Shown here: one piece after another, positions 25,031 to 33,817 of the stretch
Numbering within the stretch: position 1 is the first letter of the stretch
Layout: the number at the start of each line of letters is the position of its first letter
Program-made: the position numbers and the translations under genes
Assembly: GCF_001421245.1 (NCBI RefSeq)
Contig: NZ_LMKE01000001.1
Span: forward strand, 896,036-947,434
Direction: 5' to 3'
DNA from: Sphingomonas sp. Leaf10
Lineage (GTDB): Bacteria; Pseudomonadota; Alphaproteobacteria; Sphingomonadales; Sphingomonadaceae
DNA length: 51,399 nt
The notes under the pieces: model-generated
The model's database searches: none
The model's input: only the letters and a program-made list of their open reading frames with translations
Told to the model about the DNA's origin: nothing

Positions 25031-25750
25031 CTATTGCGCAGGAGCGACGTTCAACGCAAGTCCGTTGCGCACCGCAGCGACCATGTCGGTCAGGATGCTG
25101 CACCAACTAGCGACGCCCACAGGATCAGCGATCAGGTCGTTGCGGATTTCGACCGACAGCGAGTGGATGCCCTGCCCATCGGCATGACGGTCGAGCGTCG
25201 CATTGAGGAGGCGGCCCGAATACGGCTCCTGATCGCCGGTGCGGATGCCCTGCGCGCGGAGGAAGTCGATGGCGATGCGGGCGGCGCGGTCGTCGCGGCC
25301 GTAGAGGATGCCGGCGTGCCATGGACGCGGGGCGCCGGCGGTTTCGAGTTGCGGGTTGAAGCTGTGGATCGCGACGATCAGGCACGGGCGGTCGCGGCGG
25401 ACCTGTTCGCGGATCGCCCGGTGATAGGGCGCGTGGAAGCGGGCGATGCGATCGATACGGTCGGCATCGATATTGGCGGGGATGGCGTGGCCGTCCGATA
25501 CGGTCGGGATCAGGCCGGGGTGATCGCTCTGACGGTGCAGGTCGATGACCAGCCGCGAGACGGTACCGAGGATGGCGGGCGCATCGAGACTGGCCGACAG
25601 CGCGCGGGTGAGCGGGCCGGCGCCGATATCGACGCCGATATGCAGCGTCAGCAGTTCGGGCGCGATGGCCATATCGGGCGGCACATATGCCGAGGCATGG
25701 TCGCACAGCAGCAGCAACGACGGGTCGCGGCCGGGAAGATGGTCGGTCAT
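25031..25750 (-). CDS. N-formylglutamate amidohydrolase-family protein
   Basis: A 239-residue protein of the HutG/FGase metal-dependent amidohydrolase family. It shows LLLLCDHASAYVPPDM, the HIGVDIGAGPLTRALS segment, RLVIDLHRQ, VAIHSFNPQLE with conserved His, and SLSVEIRNDLI. Classical members hydrolyse N-formylglutamate in histidine degradation, but many family members of this length have unknown substrates. Its ATG at 25750 overlaps the stop of the crotonase-like gene (ATGA), so the two are coupled. No hut genes are in the window. Confidence 0.85.
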   Translation of the reverse strand: MTDHLPGRDPSLLLLCDHASAYVPPDMAIAPELLTLHIGVDIGAGPLTRALSASLDAPAILGTVSRLVIDLHRQSDHPGLIPTVSDGHAIPANIDADRIDRIARFHAPYHRAIREQVRRDRPCLIVAIHSFNPQLETAGAPRPWHAGILYGRDDRAARIAIDFLRAQGIRTGDQEPYSGRLLNATLDRHADGQGIHSLSVEIRNDLIADPVGVASWCSILTDMVAAVRNGLALNVAPAQ

Positions 25751-26481
25751 GGAAACTCCGGCGGGCGGCGGGACTGGAAGGCGGCGAGCCCTTCGCGCAG
25801 TTCGGGGCCGGCAAATGCGGCGTCGAACCGGGCTTCTCCGCCGGGTTCGGCGTTCAGCATGCGCTTCAGGCCGCGCACCGCCTGCGACGCGTTGGCGGCG
25901 ATGCGGGCGGCGAGGGTTTGGGCGAAGGGTAAAGCAGCCGGCGTCCGGTAGTGGATCAGACCGATCCCGAGCGCTTCGTCGGCGGTGATGGCGTCGCCGG
26001 TGAAGAGCAGCCGGGCGGCGTGGCCGCGACCGACAGCGGCGGTCAGGCGGGCGACGTCCGCGGGCGGATAGAGGATGCCGAGCCGGGCGGGCGGAATGGC
26101 GAAACGGGCGGTGTCGCCGGCAATACCAATGTCGCAGGCGAGGATCAGCGCGACCGCCGCGCCGAAACAGCCGCCATCGACAGCGACGACGACCGGCATC
26201 GGCAGCGCGGCGATGCCTTCGATCGCGGCGGAGAGGGCTTCGCGGAAGGCGGTGACGCGCGCGGGACCGCGGTGCAGTTCGGCGAATTCGGCGATGTCGG
26301 CACCTGCCGAAAAGACGCCGGGTTCGCGGGAGGCGAGCAGGACGACGCGGGCGTCCGATCGGGCGAGGTCGGTGATGGCAGCGGCAAGGCCGCGCCAATG
26401 CGCAGTCGACAGCGCGTTCCTTGCCGCCCCGCGCGCCAGCCAGAGGGTGGCGACATGGGCGTCGCGCGTGACTTCGATCAC
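25747..26481 (-). CDS. Crotonase-fold (enoyl-CoA hydratase-like) protein lacking the catalytic Glu pair
   Basis: A 244-residue protein of the crotonase superfamily. It starts at GTG 26481 (IEVTRDAHVATLWLARG), has the CoA-binding SAGADIAEF loop and the oxyanion stretch VVVAVDGGCFGAAVALILACD. Aligned by eye to the classical enoyl-CoA hydratase, the two catalytic glutamates are A111 and P131, so hydratase activity is doubtful. Isomerase, decarboxylase or thioesterase-type chemistry, or no catalysis, is possible. No Shine-Dalgarno is visible, and a terminator-like hairpin lies just upstream. It is coupled to the N-formylglutamate amidohydrolase-like gene. Confidence 0.82.
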   Translation of the reverse strand: MIEVTRDAHVATLWLARGAARNALSTAHWRGLAAAITDLARSDARVVLLASREPGVFSAGADIAEFAELHRGPARVTAFREALSAAIEGIAALPMPVVVAVDGGCFGAAVALILACDIGIAGDTARFAIPPARLGILYPPADVARLTAAVGRGHAARLLFTGDAITADEALGIGLIHYRTPAALPFAQTLAARIAANASQAVRGLKRMLNAEPGGEARFDAAFAGPELREGLAAFQSRRPPEFP

Positions 26482-26485
26482 GGGC

Positions 26486-26518
26486 AAAAAGTGGGCGGCG
26501 TCGGGAGAGGCCGCCCAC
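26486..26518 (-). terminator. Intrinsic terminator-like hairpin abutting the crotonase-like start codon
   Basis: On the minus strand GTGGGCGGC (26518-26510) pairs with GCCGCCCAC (26499-26491), followed at once by five T (26490-26486), four bases and then the GTG start at 26481. It is a strong Rho-independent terminator shape. It may end ispE transcription, end a small RNA encoded at 26519-26609, or act as an attenuator. Confidence 0.7.
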
Positions 26519-26609
26519 GGACGATCCGCTCCTGGCGTTTGATCCGCGCGCCTTCCGTTACAAACTTCGTGCCAATTGCTTTGCCCAGAGGCGGTGGCGC
26601 GGATCGTCC
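26519..26609 (-). ncRNA. Candidate structured RNA or leader
   Basis: GGACGATCCGC (26519-26529) and GCGGATCGTCC (26599-26609) are perfect 11-base inverted repeats. They enclose about 69 bases that hold further small pairings, for example GTTTG with CAAAC when read on the minus strand. The minus-strand copy runs straight into the terminator at 26518. The stretch lies between ispE and the crotonase-like gene and has no convincing ORF. Whether it is a stand-alone sRNA, a cis-acting leader or a repeat element is unknown. Confidence 0.4.
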
Positions 26610-26629
26610 CGCTTCGAGCCGCATCGCCG

Positions 26630-27457
26630 TCACGCGAGTGCCGTTTCGAGGCACCACCAGTCGGGTTGCGCCGCGCGGATGACGGTGGCGGCTTCGCTGC
26701 GGGCGGCGGCGGTGTCGAACAGCGCGAAACAGGTCGCGCCCGATCCCGACATGCGCGCCAGCGATACGCTCGGCGCGGCATGGAGCATGGCGAGCACGTC
26801 GTCGATTGCGGGGGCGATCGCGCGGGCGGGCGGTTCAAGGTCGTTGCGGCCGGACTGGGCGATCGACACCGCGTCGCCTTCACCAATCGGACCGCGATCA
26901 ATGCGGTCCCAACCGGCAAAGACCTGTGCAGTCGATACGGCGACGCCGGGATTGACCAGCAGCACCGGCAGTTTCGGCGCGTCGATCGGGGTCAGTCGTT
27001 CGCCGCGACCGCGCCCGATCATGGTGCGGCCGACCAAACAGGCGGGTACGTCGGAGCCAAGCCGGTCGGCAATCGCAATCAGCGCCGGGTGGTCGAGCGC
27101 GACGCCGTGCGTCCGCGCCAGCCCGCGCAGCGTCGCGGCGGCGTCGGCCGATCCGCCGCCGATGCCCGAGGCGACGGGCAAGTGCTTGTCGAGTACGATC
27201 GACACCGGATCGCCGGGACCGAAGTCGGCACGGAAGGCGTCGCGCGCGCGGGTGACCAGATTATCACCCTCCCCGCTTAAACCCGCCGCGAACGGGCCGG
27301 TGATGGCGAAGCCGTCGCGTTCGGACGGGGTCAGCGTCACCGTGTCGCCATCGGTGACGAAGGCGAACAGCGTTTCGAGTTCGTGATAGCCATCGGCACG
27401 CCGCGCGCGGACGTGCAGCGCGAGGTTGAGCTTGGCGGGAGCGGGTTCGACGATCAT
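26630..27457 (-). CDS. ispE: 4-diphosphocytidyl-2-C-methyl-D-erythritol kinase
   Basis: MEP-pathway GHMP kinase that phosphorylates CDP-methylerythritol, supplying isoprenoid precursors used by ispA at 39465. The 275-residue protein starts at ATG 27457 with VEPAPAKLNLALHV (substrate-binding Lys in PAKLNL). It has the GHMP ATP loop LPVASGIGGGSADAAATLRGL, a DVPACL segment and the C-terminal ARMSGSGATCFALF loop. The in-frame extension upstream to 27625 overlaps the TPR gene and lacks family similarity, so it is left out. It lies 4 bases after the TPR gene stop. Confidence 0.93.
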   Translation of the reverse strand: MIVEPAPAKLNLALHVRARRADGYHELETLFAFVTDGDTVTLTPSERDGFAITGPFAAGLSGEGDNLVTRARDAFRADFGPGDPVSIVLDKHLPVASGIGGGSADAAATLRGLARTHGVALDHPALIAIADRLGSDVPACLVGRTMIGRGRGERLTPIDAPKLPVLLVNPGVAVSTAQVFAGWDRIDRGPIGEGDAVSIAQSGRNDLEPPARAIAPAIDDVLAMLHAAPSVSLARMSGSGATCFALFDTAAARSEAATVIRAAQPDWWCLETALA

Positions 27458-27461
27458 CGGA

Positions 27462-29141
27462 TCAGCGTTGCGACGAAGCGGGTCCGTTCGCAAGCTTGCC
27501 CGCCAATCGCGTCGCATCGGCACCATCGGCCGCGACCGATGCCGCGCGCCATGCATAGCGTGCCTCGACCCGGCGACCGGCGGCCCAATAGACGTCGCCG
27601 AGATGTTCGTTGATCTCGACATCATCGGGTGCTTCGCGGGCAGCGGCTTCGATCAAGGGCAGCGCGGCGTTCAGGTCGCCGGCGCGAAACCGCGCCCAGC
27701 CGAGCGAATCGGCGATGGCCGGGTCCTTGGGCGCGAGGGCATGGGCGCGTTCGAGCATTTGCGTCGCCGCGGCGACATTCTCGCCGCGATCGACCTGTGC
27801 GTAGCCGAGATAGTTGAGCGCGGCAGGTTCCTGCGGGGCCAGCTCGACCGCACGGCGGAGCATCGGCAGCGCCGCCGCCCAGTGCCCCGCCCGGTCGAGT
27901 GCGGCGCCGCGTTGCAGATAGAGCGACCAGTCGTTCGCCGCACCGGGCAGCGCCATGGCACGGGCGTAGACGGCGGCGGCTTCGCCCGCACGGCCGGTCT
28001 CGAGGAGCAGGTCGGCGTAGCGGCGCAGGCTGGCGGTGGTCGCGTCGGCGCGCCCAGCCTGTTTGGCGGCCAATGCCAGTGCGGCGTCGAGATTGCCGGC
28101 GCGCTGCTGGATGACGATGGCGAGCGCGGCAGCGCTGGTTGCGAAGGGATCGTCGGCGGGGATCGCCGCCAGAGCCGCCTGCGCTTCCGTCGTCGCTTCG
28201 CTGCGCGCGAGCGCATCGGCGAGCGCGAGACGGGCGCGAGAAAATTTCGGGTCGAGCTGAAGCGCCGACCGGCTGAGCATGATCGCCAGTGGCTCGGTCC
28301 CTTCCGCCGACAGGTCACCAGCCATGCGCGTGAACAGACGGGAGATGCCAAAGCGGGCATCGCCCTTGCTGCCCCGACCGAGCGTCGCGGCGCTGCGCGA
28401 CAGGACCGGATCTTCGCTGGCGAGGAGCGCGCGCGCCGTGTCGCCCTGCCCGGCCCGCGCTAGCAATTGCGCGGCGTTCAGACGGAAATCGGCGTCGTTG
28501 CCGCCGACCGTCAACAGCGTGCGGACGGCGGCGATGCCCTCCGTCACCTGTCCGGTCGCGAGCAGGCGCAGCGCGTGGTTCTCGGCGGCATAGCGGCGGG
28601 GGATGGCACCGCCGTCGCCGGCGATTGCGGGAGCGGGCACATCGACCCATTCGGCCAGCAGCGGCGCGAGGAAGCCGAGCGGCGATCCCGCCAGCCGGGC
28701 GAGCGCCGTTCGCTGGCCGGTGACGTCGCGCTTGTCGACGGCATCGGTGAAGGCGAGGATATCGAGATCGGGTGGCGCGACGTCGGCGGCACACAGCACG
28801 GCCCCGGCACGACGGGCGAGTACCAGGTCGCCACTCGCCAATGCCTCGCGCAACGCCCGCACCGCGATGACCGGATCGGACGGCTGCGCCGCCAACGCCT
28901 GCGCATAGCCCTGCGCCGCGATCGTTACCCGGCCATCGGCATCGGCGGCACGGGCACGGGCATAGGCGGCAAGCGGAGTGTCGGCGGCAAGGGCGGGTGA
29001 CGCGGACAGCGCCGCCGCGAGGATGCCGAGACTACATGTTCGGATAATTCGGTCCTCCGCCGCCTTCCGGCACGACCCAGTTGATGTTCTGGGTCGGATC
29101 CTTGATGTCGCACGTCTTGCAGTGGACGCAGTTCTGCGCAT
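27462..29141 (-). CDS. TPR-repeat protein, probably periplasmic
   Basis: A protein of repeated 34-residue helical hairpins (TPR-like; for example DWSLYLQRGAALDRAGHW, PAALNYLGYAQVDRGEN and IADSLGWARFRAGDLNAAL). The last repeats continue to a stretch DDVEINEHLGDVYWAAGRR as in outer-membrane-associated TPR proteins. The coding region clearly has a signal peptide (CSLGILAAALSASPALA followed by ADTP). The nearest ordinary start is ATG 29141, which places about 30 extra basic residues before it and lies inside the ETF-QO gene without a ribosome site. An ATT at 29048 with GGAGG five bases upstream would give a conventional signal. The start is unresolved. Confidence 0.8.
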   Translation of the reverse strand: MRRTASTARRATSRIRPRTSTGSCRKAAEDRIIRTCSLGILAAALSASPALAADTPLAAYARARAADADGRVTIAAQGYAQALAAQPSDPVIAVRALREALASGDLVLARRAGAVLCAADVAPPDLDILAFTDAVDKRDVTGQRTALARLAGSPLGFLAPLLAEWVDVPAPAIAGDGGAIPRRYAAENHALRLLATGQVTEGIAAVRTLLTVGGNDADFRLNAAQLLARAGQGDTARALLASEDPVLSRSAATLGRGSKGDARFGISRLFTRMAGDLSAEGTEPLAIMLSRSALQLDPKFSRARLALADALARSEATTEAQAALAAIPADDPFATSAAALAIVIQQRAGNLDAALALAAKQAGRADATTASLRRYADLLLETGRAGEAAAVYARAMALPGAANDWSLYLQRGAALDRAGHWAAALPMLRRAVELAPQEPAALNYLGYAQVDRGENVAAATQMLERAHALAPKDPAIADSLGWARFRAGDLNAALPLIEAAAREAPDDVEINEHLGDVYWAAGRRVEARYAWRAASVAADGADATRLAGKLANGPASSQR

Positions 29142-30693
29142 TGATGACGAATTTCGGCGTGTCGGTCTCTGCCCCGACGATTTCATATACGCCCGCCGGG
29201 CAATAACGTTGCGCGGGTTCGTCGTAGAGCGGCAGGTCGTATTCGACCGGTACGTCGGGGTCTTTCAGCGTCAGATGGACCGGCTGATCCTCTTCGTGAT
29301 TGGTGTTCGACAGGAACACCGACGACAGGCGATCGAAACTCAGCACGCCATCGGGCTTGGGATAGGCCATCGGCTGTACCTGATCCTTGCGCCACAGGCT
29401 TTCGTGATCGGGATGATGGCCCATGGTGAAGGGCATGCGCAGGCCCCAATGTTCCGCCCACATCGTCGCATTGGCGACGCCCGATCCGACGAAATCGCCG
29501 AACTTCTTGACCAGCGGCACGACGTTGCGGACCTTGCGCAGCTCTTCGTAGACCCAGCTTGCTTCGTAGGCGGCGGTGTAGGCGGTCAGCTCGTCGCCCT
29601 GCCGTCCGTCGCGGACGGCGGTGAAGGCGGCTTCGGCGGCCATCATCCCCGACTTCATCGCGGTATGGATGCCCTTGATCCGCGGCACGTTCAGGAAGCC
29701 CGCCGAACAACCGACCAGCGCGCCGCCGGGGAAGGTCAGCTTCGGCACCGACTGCAAACCGCCATCGTTGATCGCCCGCGCGCCATAGGACACGCGCTTG
29801 CCGCCCCTGAGGATCGCGGCGATCGCCGGATGGGTCTTCCAGCGCTGCATCTCGTGGAAGGGCGAGAGATACGGGTTGGAATAGTTGAGCCAGGTGACGA
29901 AGCCCAGCGCCACCTGCCCATTCGCCTGATGGTAGAGGAAGCCGCCGCCATTGGACCCACGCGTTTCGCTGAGCGGCCAACCCTGGGTATGGATCACGCG
30001 GCCGGGGACGTGGTTCTCGGCGGGAATGTCCCACAATTCCTTGATGCCGAGGCCATAGACCTGCGGCTGGCTGTCACGGGCAAGGTCGAAGGTACGGATG
30101 ATCTGCTTGGACAGATGCCCGCGCACCCCTTCGGCGAAGAAGGTGTATTTGGCGTGGAGTTCGAGGCCCGGCTGCCAGTCGGGCTTGTGCGCGCCGTCGC
30201 GCGCGACGCCCATGTCGCCGGTCGCGACGCCCTTTACCGAACCGTCCTCATGAAAGAGGATTTCCGCCGCCGCGAAGCCGGGGAATATCTCGACACCCAG
30301 CCCTTCGGCCTGTTCGGCCAGCCAACGACACATATTGCCGAGCGACCCGGTGTACGTGCCGGTATTCTGCATGAACGGCGGCAGGATACGGTGCGACACC
30401 TCGCTGCTGCCGGTTTCGGACATCAGCCAGTGATGGTTTTCGGTTACCGGCACTTCGGCCATCGGGCAGCCCATCGTCCGCCATTCCGGCAACAGTTCAT
30501 CCATCGCGCGCGGATCGAACACCGCGCCCGACAGGATATGGGCGCCGACCTCCGACCCCTTTTCGAGGACGCAGACGGCGATCTCCTCGCCCGTCTCGCC
30601 CGCCGTCTGCTTCAGCCGGATCGCCGCGGACAGGCCGGCAGGCCCCGCGCCGACGATCACGACGTCATAGGGCATCGATTCCCGTTCGCTCAT
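29032..30693 (-). CDS. Electron transfer flavoprotein-ubiquinone oxidoreductase
   Basis: Passes electrons from ETF (fed by acyl-CoA and other flavin dehydrogenases) to ubiquinone. The 553-residue membrane-associated protein has the FAD motif DVVIVGAGPAGLSAA, EKGSEVGAHILSGAVFD, the quinone-site region around FVTWLNYSNPYLSPFHE, and a C-terminal ferredoxin-like domain. There, a first Cys in YCPAGVYE and three in CVHCKTCDIKDPTQNI hold one [4Fe-4S]. ATG 30693 (MSERESMPYDV) matches the family length. Its last codons carry the SD-like GGAGG and the alternative start of the TPR gene. Genes for ETF alpha and beta are not in the window. Confidence 0.95.
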   Translation of the reverse strand: MSERESMPYDVVIVGAGPAGLSAAIRLKQTAGETGEEIAVCVLEKGSEVGAHILSGAVFDPRAMDELLPEWRTMGCPMAEVPVTENHHWLMSETGSSEVSHRILPPFMQNTGTYTGSLGNMCRWLAEQAEGLGVEIFPGFAAAEILFHEDGSVKGVATGDMGVARDGAHKPDWQPGLELHAKYTFFAEGVRGHLSKQIIRTFDLARDSQPQVYGLGIKELWDIPAENHVPGRVIHTQGWPLSETRGSNGGGFLYHQANGQVALGFVTWLNYSNPYLSPFHEMQRWKTHPAIAAILRGGKRVSYGARAINDGGLQSVPKLTFPGGALVGCSAGFLNVPRIKGIHTAMKSGMMAAEAAFTAVRDGRQGDELTAYTAAYEASWVYEELRKVRNVVPLVKKFGDFVGSGVANATMWAEHWGLRMPFTMGHHPDHESLWRKDQVQPMAYPKPDGVLSFDRLSSVFLSNTNHEEDQPVHLTLKDPDVPVEYDLPLYDEPAQRYCPAGVYEIVGAETDTPKFVINAQNCVHCKTCDIKDPTQNINWVVPEGGGGPNYPNM

Positions 30694-30813
30694 CTTCCAT
30701 CCTCTTCGCGGGCGCCGCGTACGGCCCAACCTCGTCGCGCTACTGCAACGCCCTGTCCTCCCCCACGATTTGGGCAGATTGACGGGGAGGTCAAGGCAAG
30801 CCTTAAAGGCTGC

Positions 30814-31530
30814 ATGGGGGCGGACCAGCATATCCAGTGGCACGAAGCCGCAGCCAGCGCACTGGAATGGTGGCAGGATGCCGGTGTCGACACGCTGGTC
30901 GAGGACGAACTGCGCGACTGGTTCGCGACTCCCGCGCAGTTGCGGGCGCCCGCTGCCGTAGCGTCGACGCCCGTTGCCGACCTGCCGCCCGACACGCTCG
31001 ATGCGTTTGTGGCGTGGCGTATGGGCGATGCGGCGCCGGAGGCCGGATGGAATGCCGAGCGGCTGCCGGTCACCGCGACAAAAAATCCGGCGCTGATGAT
31101 TTTGACCGACCTGCCCGAACCCGATGATTCGGCGGAAGCCGGGTGGATGACCGGACCGGTCGGCGTGCTGCTCGACCGGATGCTGGCGGCGATCGGGCTG
31201 GACCGGGATGCGGTGACGATCGCCGGGGTCGCGCAGGCGCGGCCGCTGACCGGGCGGATGCCGGGCGAGGCGCAGGCGACGCTCGACGATCTGGCGCAGC
31301 GGCTGGTGACGCTGGTCGCGCCGCGCAAGTTGTTGTTGTTCGGGGCGGAACCGTGCCGGGCGCTGCTGGGGCCGGACGGGCAACGCGGTGGTTTACGGAC
31401 CCTTCACCATGATGGCATAGACTGCCCCGCCATCGCCACTTTCCATCCGCGCTTCCTGTTGGAGCGGCCCTTGGCCAAGGCGGAAAGCTGGCGGCATTTG
31501 CAGTTGCTTACCAGGGAAACGACCACGTGA
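30814..31530 (+). CDS. Uracil-DNA glycosylase-like protein with degenerate motifs
   Basis: A 238-residue protein that reads like a divergent member of the family-4 uracil-DNA glycosylase superfamily. It has a variable N-terminal half (EAAASALEWWQDAGVDTL, a family stretch seen in some phage-type UDG-like proteins) and the core LILTDLPEPDDS-like strand. The helix GPVGVLLDRMLAAIGL follows, then LLLFGAEPCRALLG, and the C-terminal TFHPRFLLERPLAKAESWRHLQLL, which matches the HPS/T loop and following helix. The usual GEAPG-x-ED motif and its Fe-S cysteines are absent, so catalytic activity is uncertain. It diverges from ETF-QO; its stop overlaps the lytic transglycosylase start (GTGA). Confidence 0.75.
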   Translation: MGADQHIQWHEAAASALEWWQDAGVDTLVEDELRDWFATPAQLRAPAAVASTPVADLPPDTLDAFVAWRMGDAAPEAGWNAERLPVTATKNPALMILTDLPEPDDSAEAGWMTGPVGVLLDRMLAAIGLDRDAVTIAGVAQARPLTGRMPGEAQATLDDLAQRLVTLVAPRKLLLFGAEPCRALLGPDGQRGGLRTLHHDGIDCPAIATFHPRFLLERPLAKAESWRHLQLLTRETTT

Positions 31531-33299
31531 AGCTGACCCCTATCGTGTTCGCGGCGCTAATGTTGCCCGCCCTCGCCGCTCATGCCGGCGAGGCGCCGAC
31601 GCTGGGGAGCGTTGCCCGCACGCCGGTCGAGGCGCGGGTGCCGCCGCAATTGTCGGCCGAGGACCGGGATGGCTATCTTCAGGTGTTCGCCGCGATTCGC
31701 GCCGCGCGCTGGGCCGATGCGCAATTGCGGCTGGACGCGATGAAGCCGGGTCCGCTGCATGCCGTCGCCCGCGCTGAACTTTACACCGCCAAGGGATCGC
31801 CACGGGTCGAGCTTCCGCAATTGCTGGCGCTGCTGGCGGATGCACCCGACCTGCCGCAGGCGCCAGACCTTGCCCGCCTCGCCAAGCTGCGCGGGGCGGA
31901 CGCGGTGCCCGAACTGCCGACGCCGCAGAAGCTGGTGTGGTTCGACGCAGCACCAGTGCGGGTGCGTGCGAAGGCCGCGCGCAGCGATGCCGCCGCCGCG
32001 CAACTGCTCGAAGCGATGAAACCGTTCGTGAAGGCCGACGACGGTGCCGCCGCCGAAGCGCTGATCGGACCGCGCGAATCGGAACTGACACCCGAAGCGC
32101 TGACCGAGATGCGCGGGCGGGTCGCGTGGATCTATTTCGTGGGCGGCGACGATGCCAATGCGCGCCGGCTGGCGGCGGTGGCACAGCGTGGGTCGGGCGA
32201 CTGGGCGGCGCAGGCCGACTGGACGCAGGGGCTGGCGGCGTGGCGGCAACAGGATTGCGCGGCAGCGCAGACCGCCTTCGCCAGCGTTGCGCAGCGGGCG
32301 GGCGATACCGAATTGCGCTCGGCCGGGCTGTATTGGGCGACGCGTGCCGACATCGCGTGCGGGCGGCCCGATCTGGTGCAGGCGCGGTTGCAGACCGCCG
32401 CGCAATATGGTGAAACCTATTACGGGTTGCTGGCGCGGCAGGCGCTGGGGCTGATCGACGGGGCCGATGCCAATGGACGCGCGCCTGCGACCGACGACTG
32501 GCGCGCGCTGGAGCGCCGGTCGAACGTCAAGGTCGCCGCCGCCCTGACAGAAATCGGCGAAGGCGCGCTGGCCGACAAGCTGCTGCGGCATCAGGCGCGG
32601 ATCGGGGGTGCCGGCGACTATGCGGCGCTGACCCGGCTGTGCGGCAGCCTGAACCTGCCCGCGACGCAGCTATGGCTGTCGCATAACGGTCCGCAGGGCG
32701 CACGCCCGCTGGCCGAAGCGCGCTACCCCGCGCCCGACTGGACGCCCGAGGGTGGCTGGCGCGTCGACAAGGCGCTGGTGTTCGCGCACACGCTGCAAGA
32801 ATCGCGCTTCGATGCCGGTGTCGTCAGCCCGGCGGGCGCGACCGGGCTGATGCAGATTCGCCCCGGTGCGCTGACCGACTATGCCCGTTCGCATGGGTTA
32901 CAGCTGGAAAAGTCGGCGCTGTCGAAGCCGCAGGTCAATATGGCGGTCGGGCAAAGCTATCTGGAACAGCTGCGCGATCGGCCGTTCACCGGCGGGCTGC
33001 TGCCCAAGGTCATCGCCGCCTATAATGCCGGTCCGACCCCGGTCGAGGCGTGGAATGTGCAGTTGAAGGACGGCGGCGATCCGCTGCTGTACATCGAATC
33101 GATCCCCTATTGGGAGACGCGCGGCTATGTCATGACCGTGCTGCGTAACTACTGGATGTACGAGAAGCAGGCGGGCAAGCCATCGGCGAGTCGATCCGCG
33201 CTGGCGCAGGGGATGTGGCCGAAATTTCCCGGCCTGCCGGGTGCCGCCGCCGTGCGGGTGAGCAAGACCGGCCGGACGCGCGTCGCCGATGCCAATTGA
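31527..33299 (+). CDS. Soluble lytic murein transglycosylase
   Basis: Cleaves the glycan backbone of peptidoglycan, producing 1,6-anhydromuropeptides, in the periplasm. The 590-residue protein has a signal peptide ([20 protein letters not shown]), a long helical superhelix (U/L domain) rich in Ala/Arg, and a C-terminal SLT domain. In the latter, E425 in HTLQESRFD is the catalytic acid, followed by ATGLMQIRP and [15 protein letters not shown]. The GTG at 31527 overlaps the preceding stop. Its own end overlaps the moaB start by 11 bases. Confidence 0.93.
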   Translation: MKLTPIVFAALMLPALAAHAGEAPTLGSVARTPVEARVPPQLSAEDRDGYLQVFAAIRAARWADAQLRLDAMKPGPLHAVARAELYTAKGSPRVELPQLLALLADAPDLPQAPDLARLAKLRGADAVPELPTPQKLVWFDAAPVRVRAKAARSDAAAAQLLEAMKPFVKADDGAAAEALIGPRESELTPEALTEMRGRVAWIYFVGGDDANARRLAAVAQRGSGDWAAQADWTQGLAAWRQQDCAAAQTAFASVAQRAGDTELRSAGLYWATRADIACGRPDLVQARLQTAAQYGETYYGLLARQALGLIDGADANGRAPATDDWRALERRSNVKVAAALTEIGEGALADKLLRHQARIGGAGDYAALTRLCGSLNLPATQLWLSHNGPQGARPLAEARYPAPDWTPEGGWRVDKALVFAHTLQESRFDAGVVSPAGATGLMQIRPGALTDYARSHGLQLEKSALSKPQVNMAVGQSYLEQLRDRPFTGGLLPKVIAAYNAGPTPVEAWNVQLKDGGDPLLYIESIPYWETRGYVMTVLRNYWMYEKQAGKPSASRSALAQGMWPKFPGLPGAAAVRVSKTGRTRVADAN

Positions 33300-33816
33300 T
33301 GAGTCGCGGGCGTTCGTGCCCGTGCGGATCGCGGTATTGACCGTTTCGGACACGCGGGGACTGGCCGAGGATCGCTCGGGCGACACGCTGATCGCGCGGG
33401 TCGAGGGGGCGGGCCATATCCTTACCGCCCGTGCGATCGTGCGGGACGATATCGATACGATCGTCGCGCAACTCGACCAATGGATCGACGATCCGGCGAT
33501 CGACTGCGTCATCACCACCGGCGGCACCGGGGTTACCGGGCGCGACGTGACCCCGGAGGCGGTCGAGCGGGTTGCGACCAAGCTGATCCCCGGCTTTGGC
33601 GAACTGTTCCGCTGGCAAAGCTATGCCAAGATCGGCACGTCGACGATCCAGTCGCGCGCCACCGGCTGTGTCGCACGCGGTACCTATGTCTTCGCGCTGC
33701 CCGGATCGACCGGCGCGGTGAAGGACGGGTGGGACGGCATCCTCGCCGAACAGCTGGATAGCCGCCACCGCCCCTGCAACTTCGTCGAACTTATGCCGCG
33801 CCTGCTGGAACGGTAA
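33289..33816 (+). CDS. moaB: Molybdenum cofactor biosynthesis protein B
   Basis: MoaB/MogA-type protein that adenylates molybdopterin in molybdenum cofactor synthesis. The 175-residue chain shows [21 protein letters not shown], the [16 protein letters not shown] motif and [17 protein letters not shown], all family hallmarks. The ATG at 33289 lies inside the end of the lytic transglycosylase gene (11-base overlap), so translation is probably coupled though the functions are unrelated. It is convergent with the VOC gene, with no gap to speak of. Confidence 0.94.
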   Translation: MPIDESRAFVPVRIAVLTVSDTRGLAEDRSGDTLIARVEGAGHILTARAIVRDDIDTIVAQLDQWIDDPAIDCVITTGGTGVTGRDVTPEAVERVATKLIPGFGELFRWQSYAKIGTSTIQSRATGCVARGTYVFALPGSTGAVKDGWDGILAEQLDSRHRPCNFVELMPRLLER

Positions 33817-33817
33817 C

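Noticed and set aside
26519..26609. Signal recognition particle RNA
   Set aside because: Size is near, but the conserved SRP core sequence was not found on either strand; left as an unassigned structured candidate.
28978..31530. Long plus-strand open frame of 850 codons
   Set aside because: Only its last 239 codons (from 30814) look like a real protein; the rest is antisense to ETF-QO, the typical GC-rich shadow.
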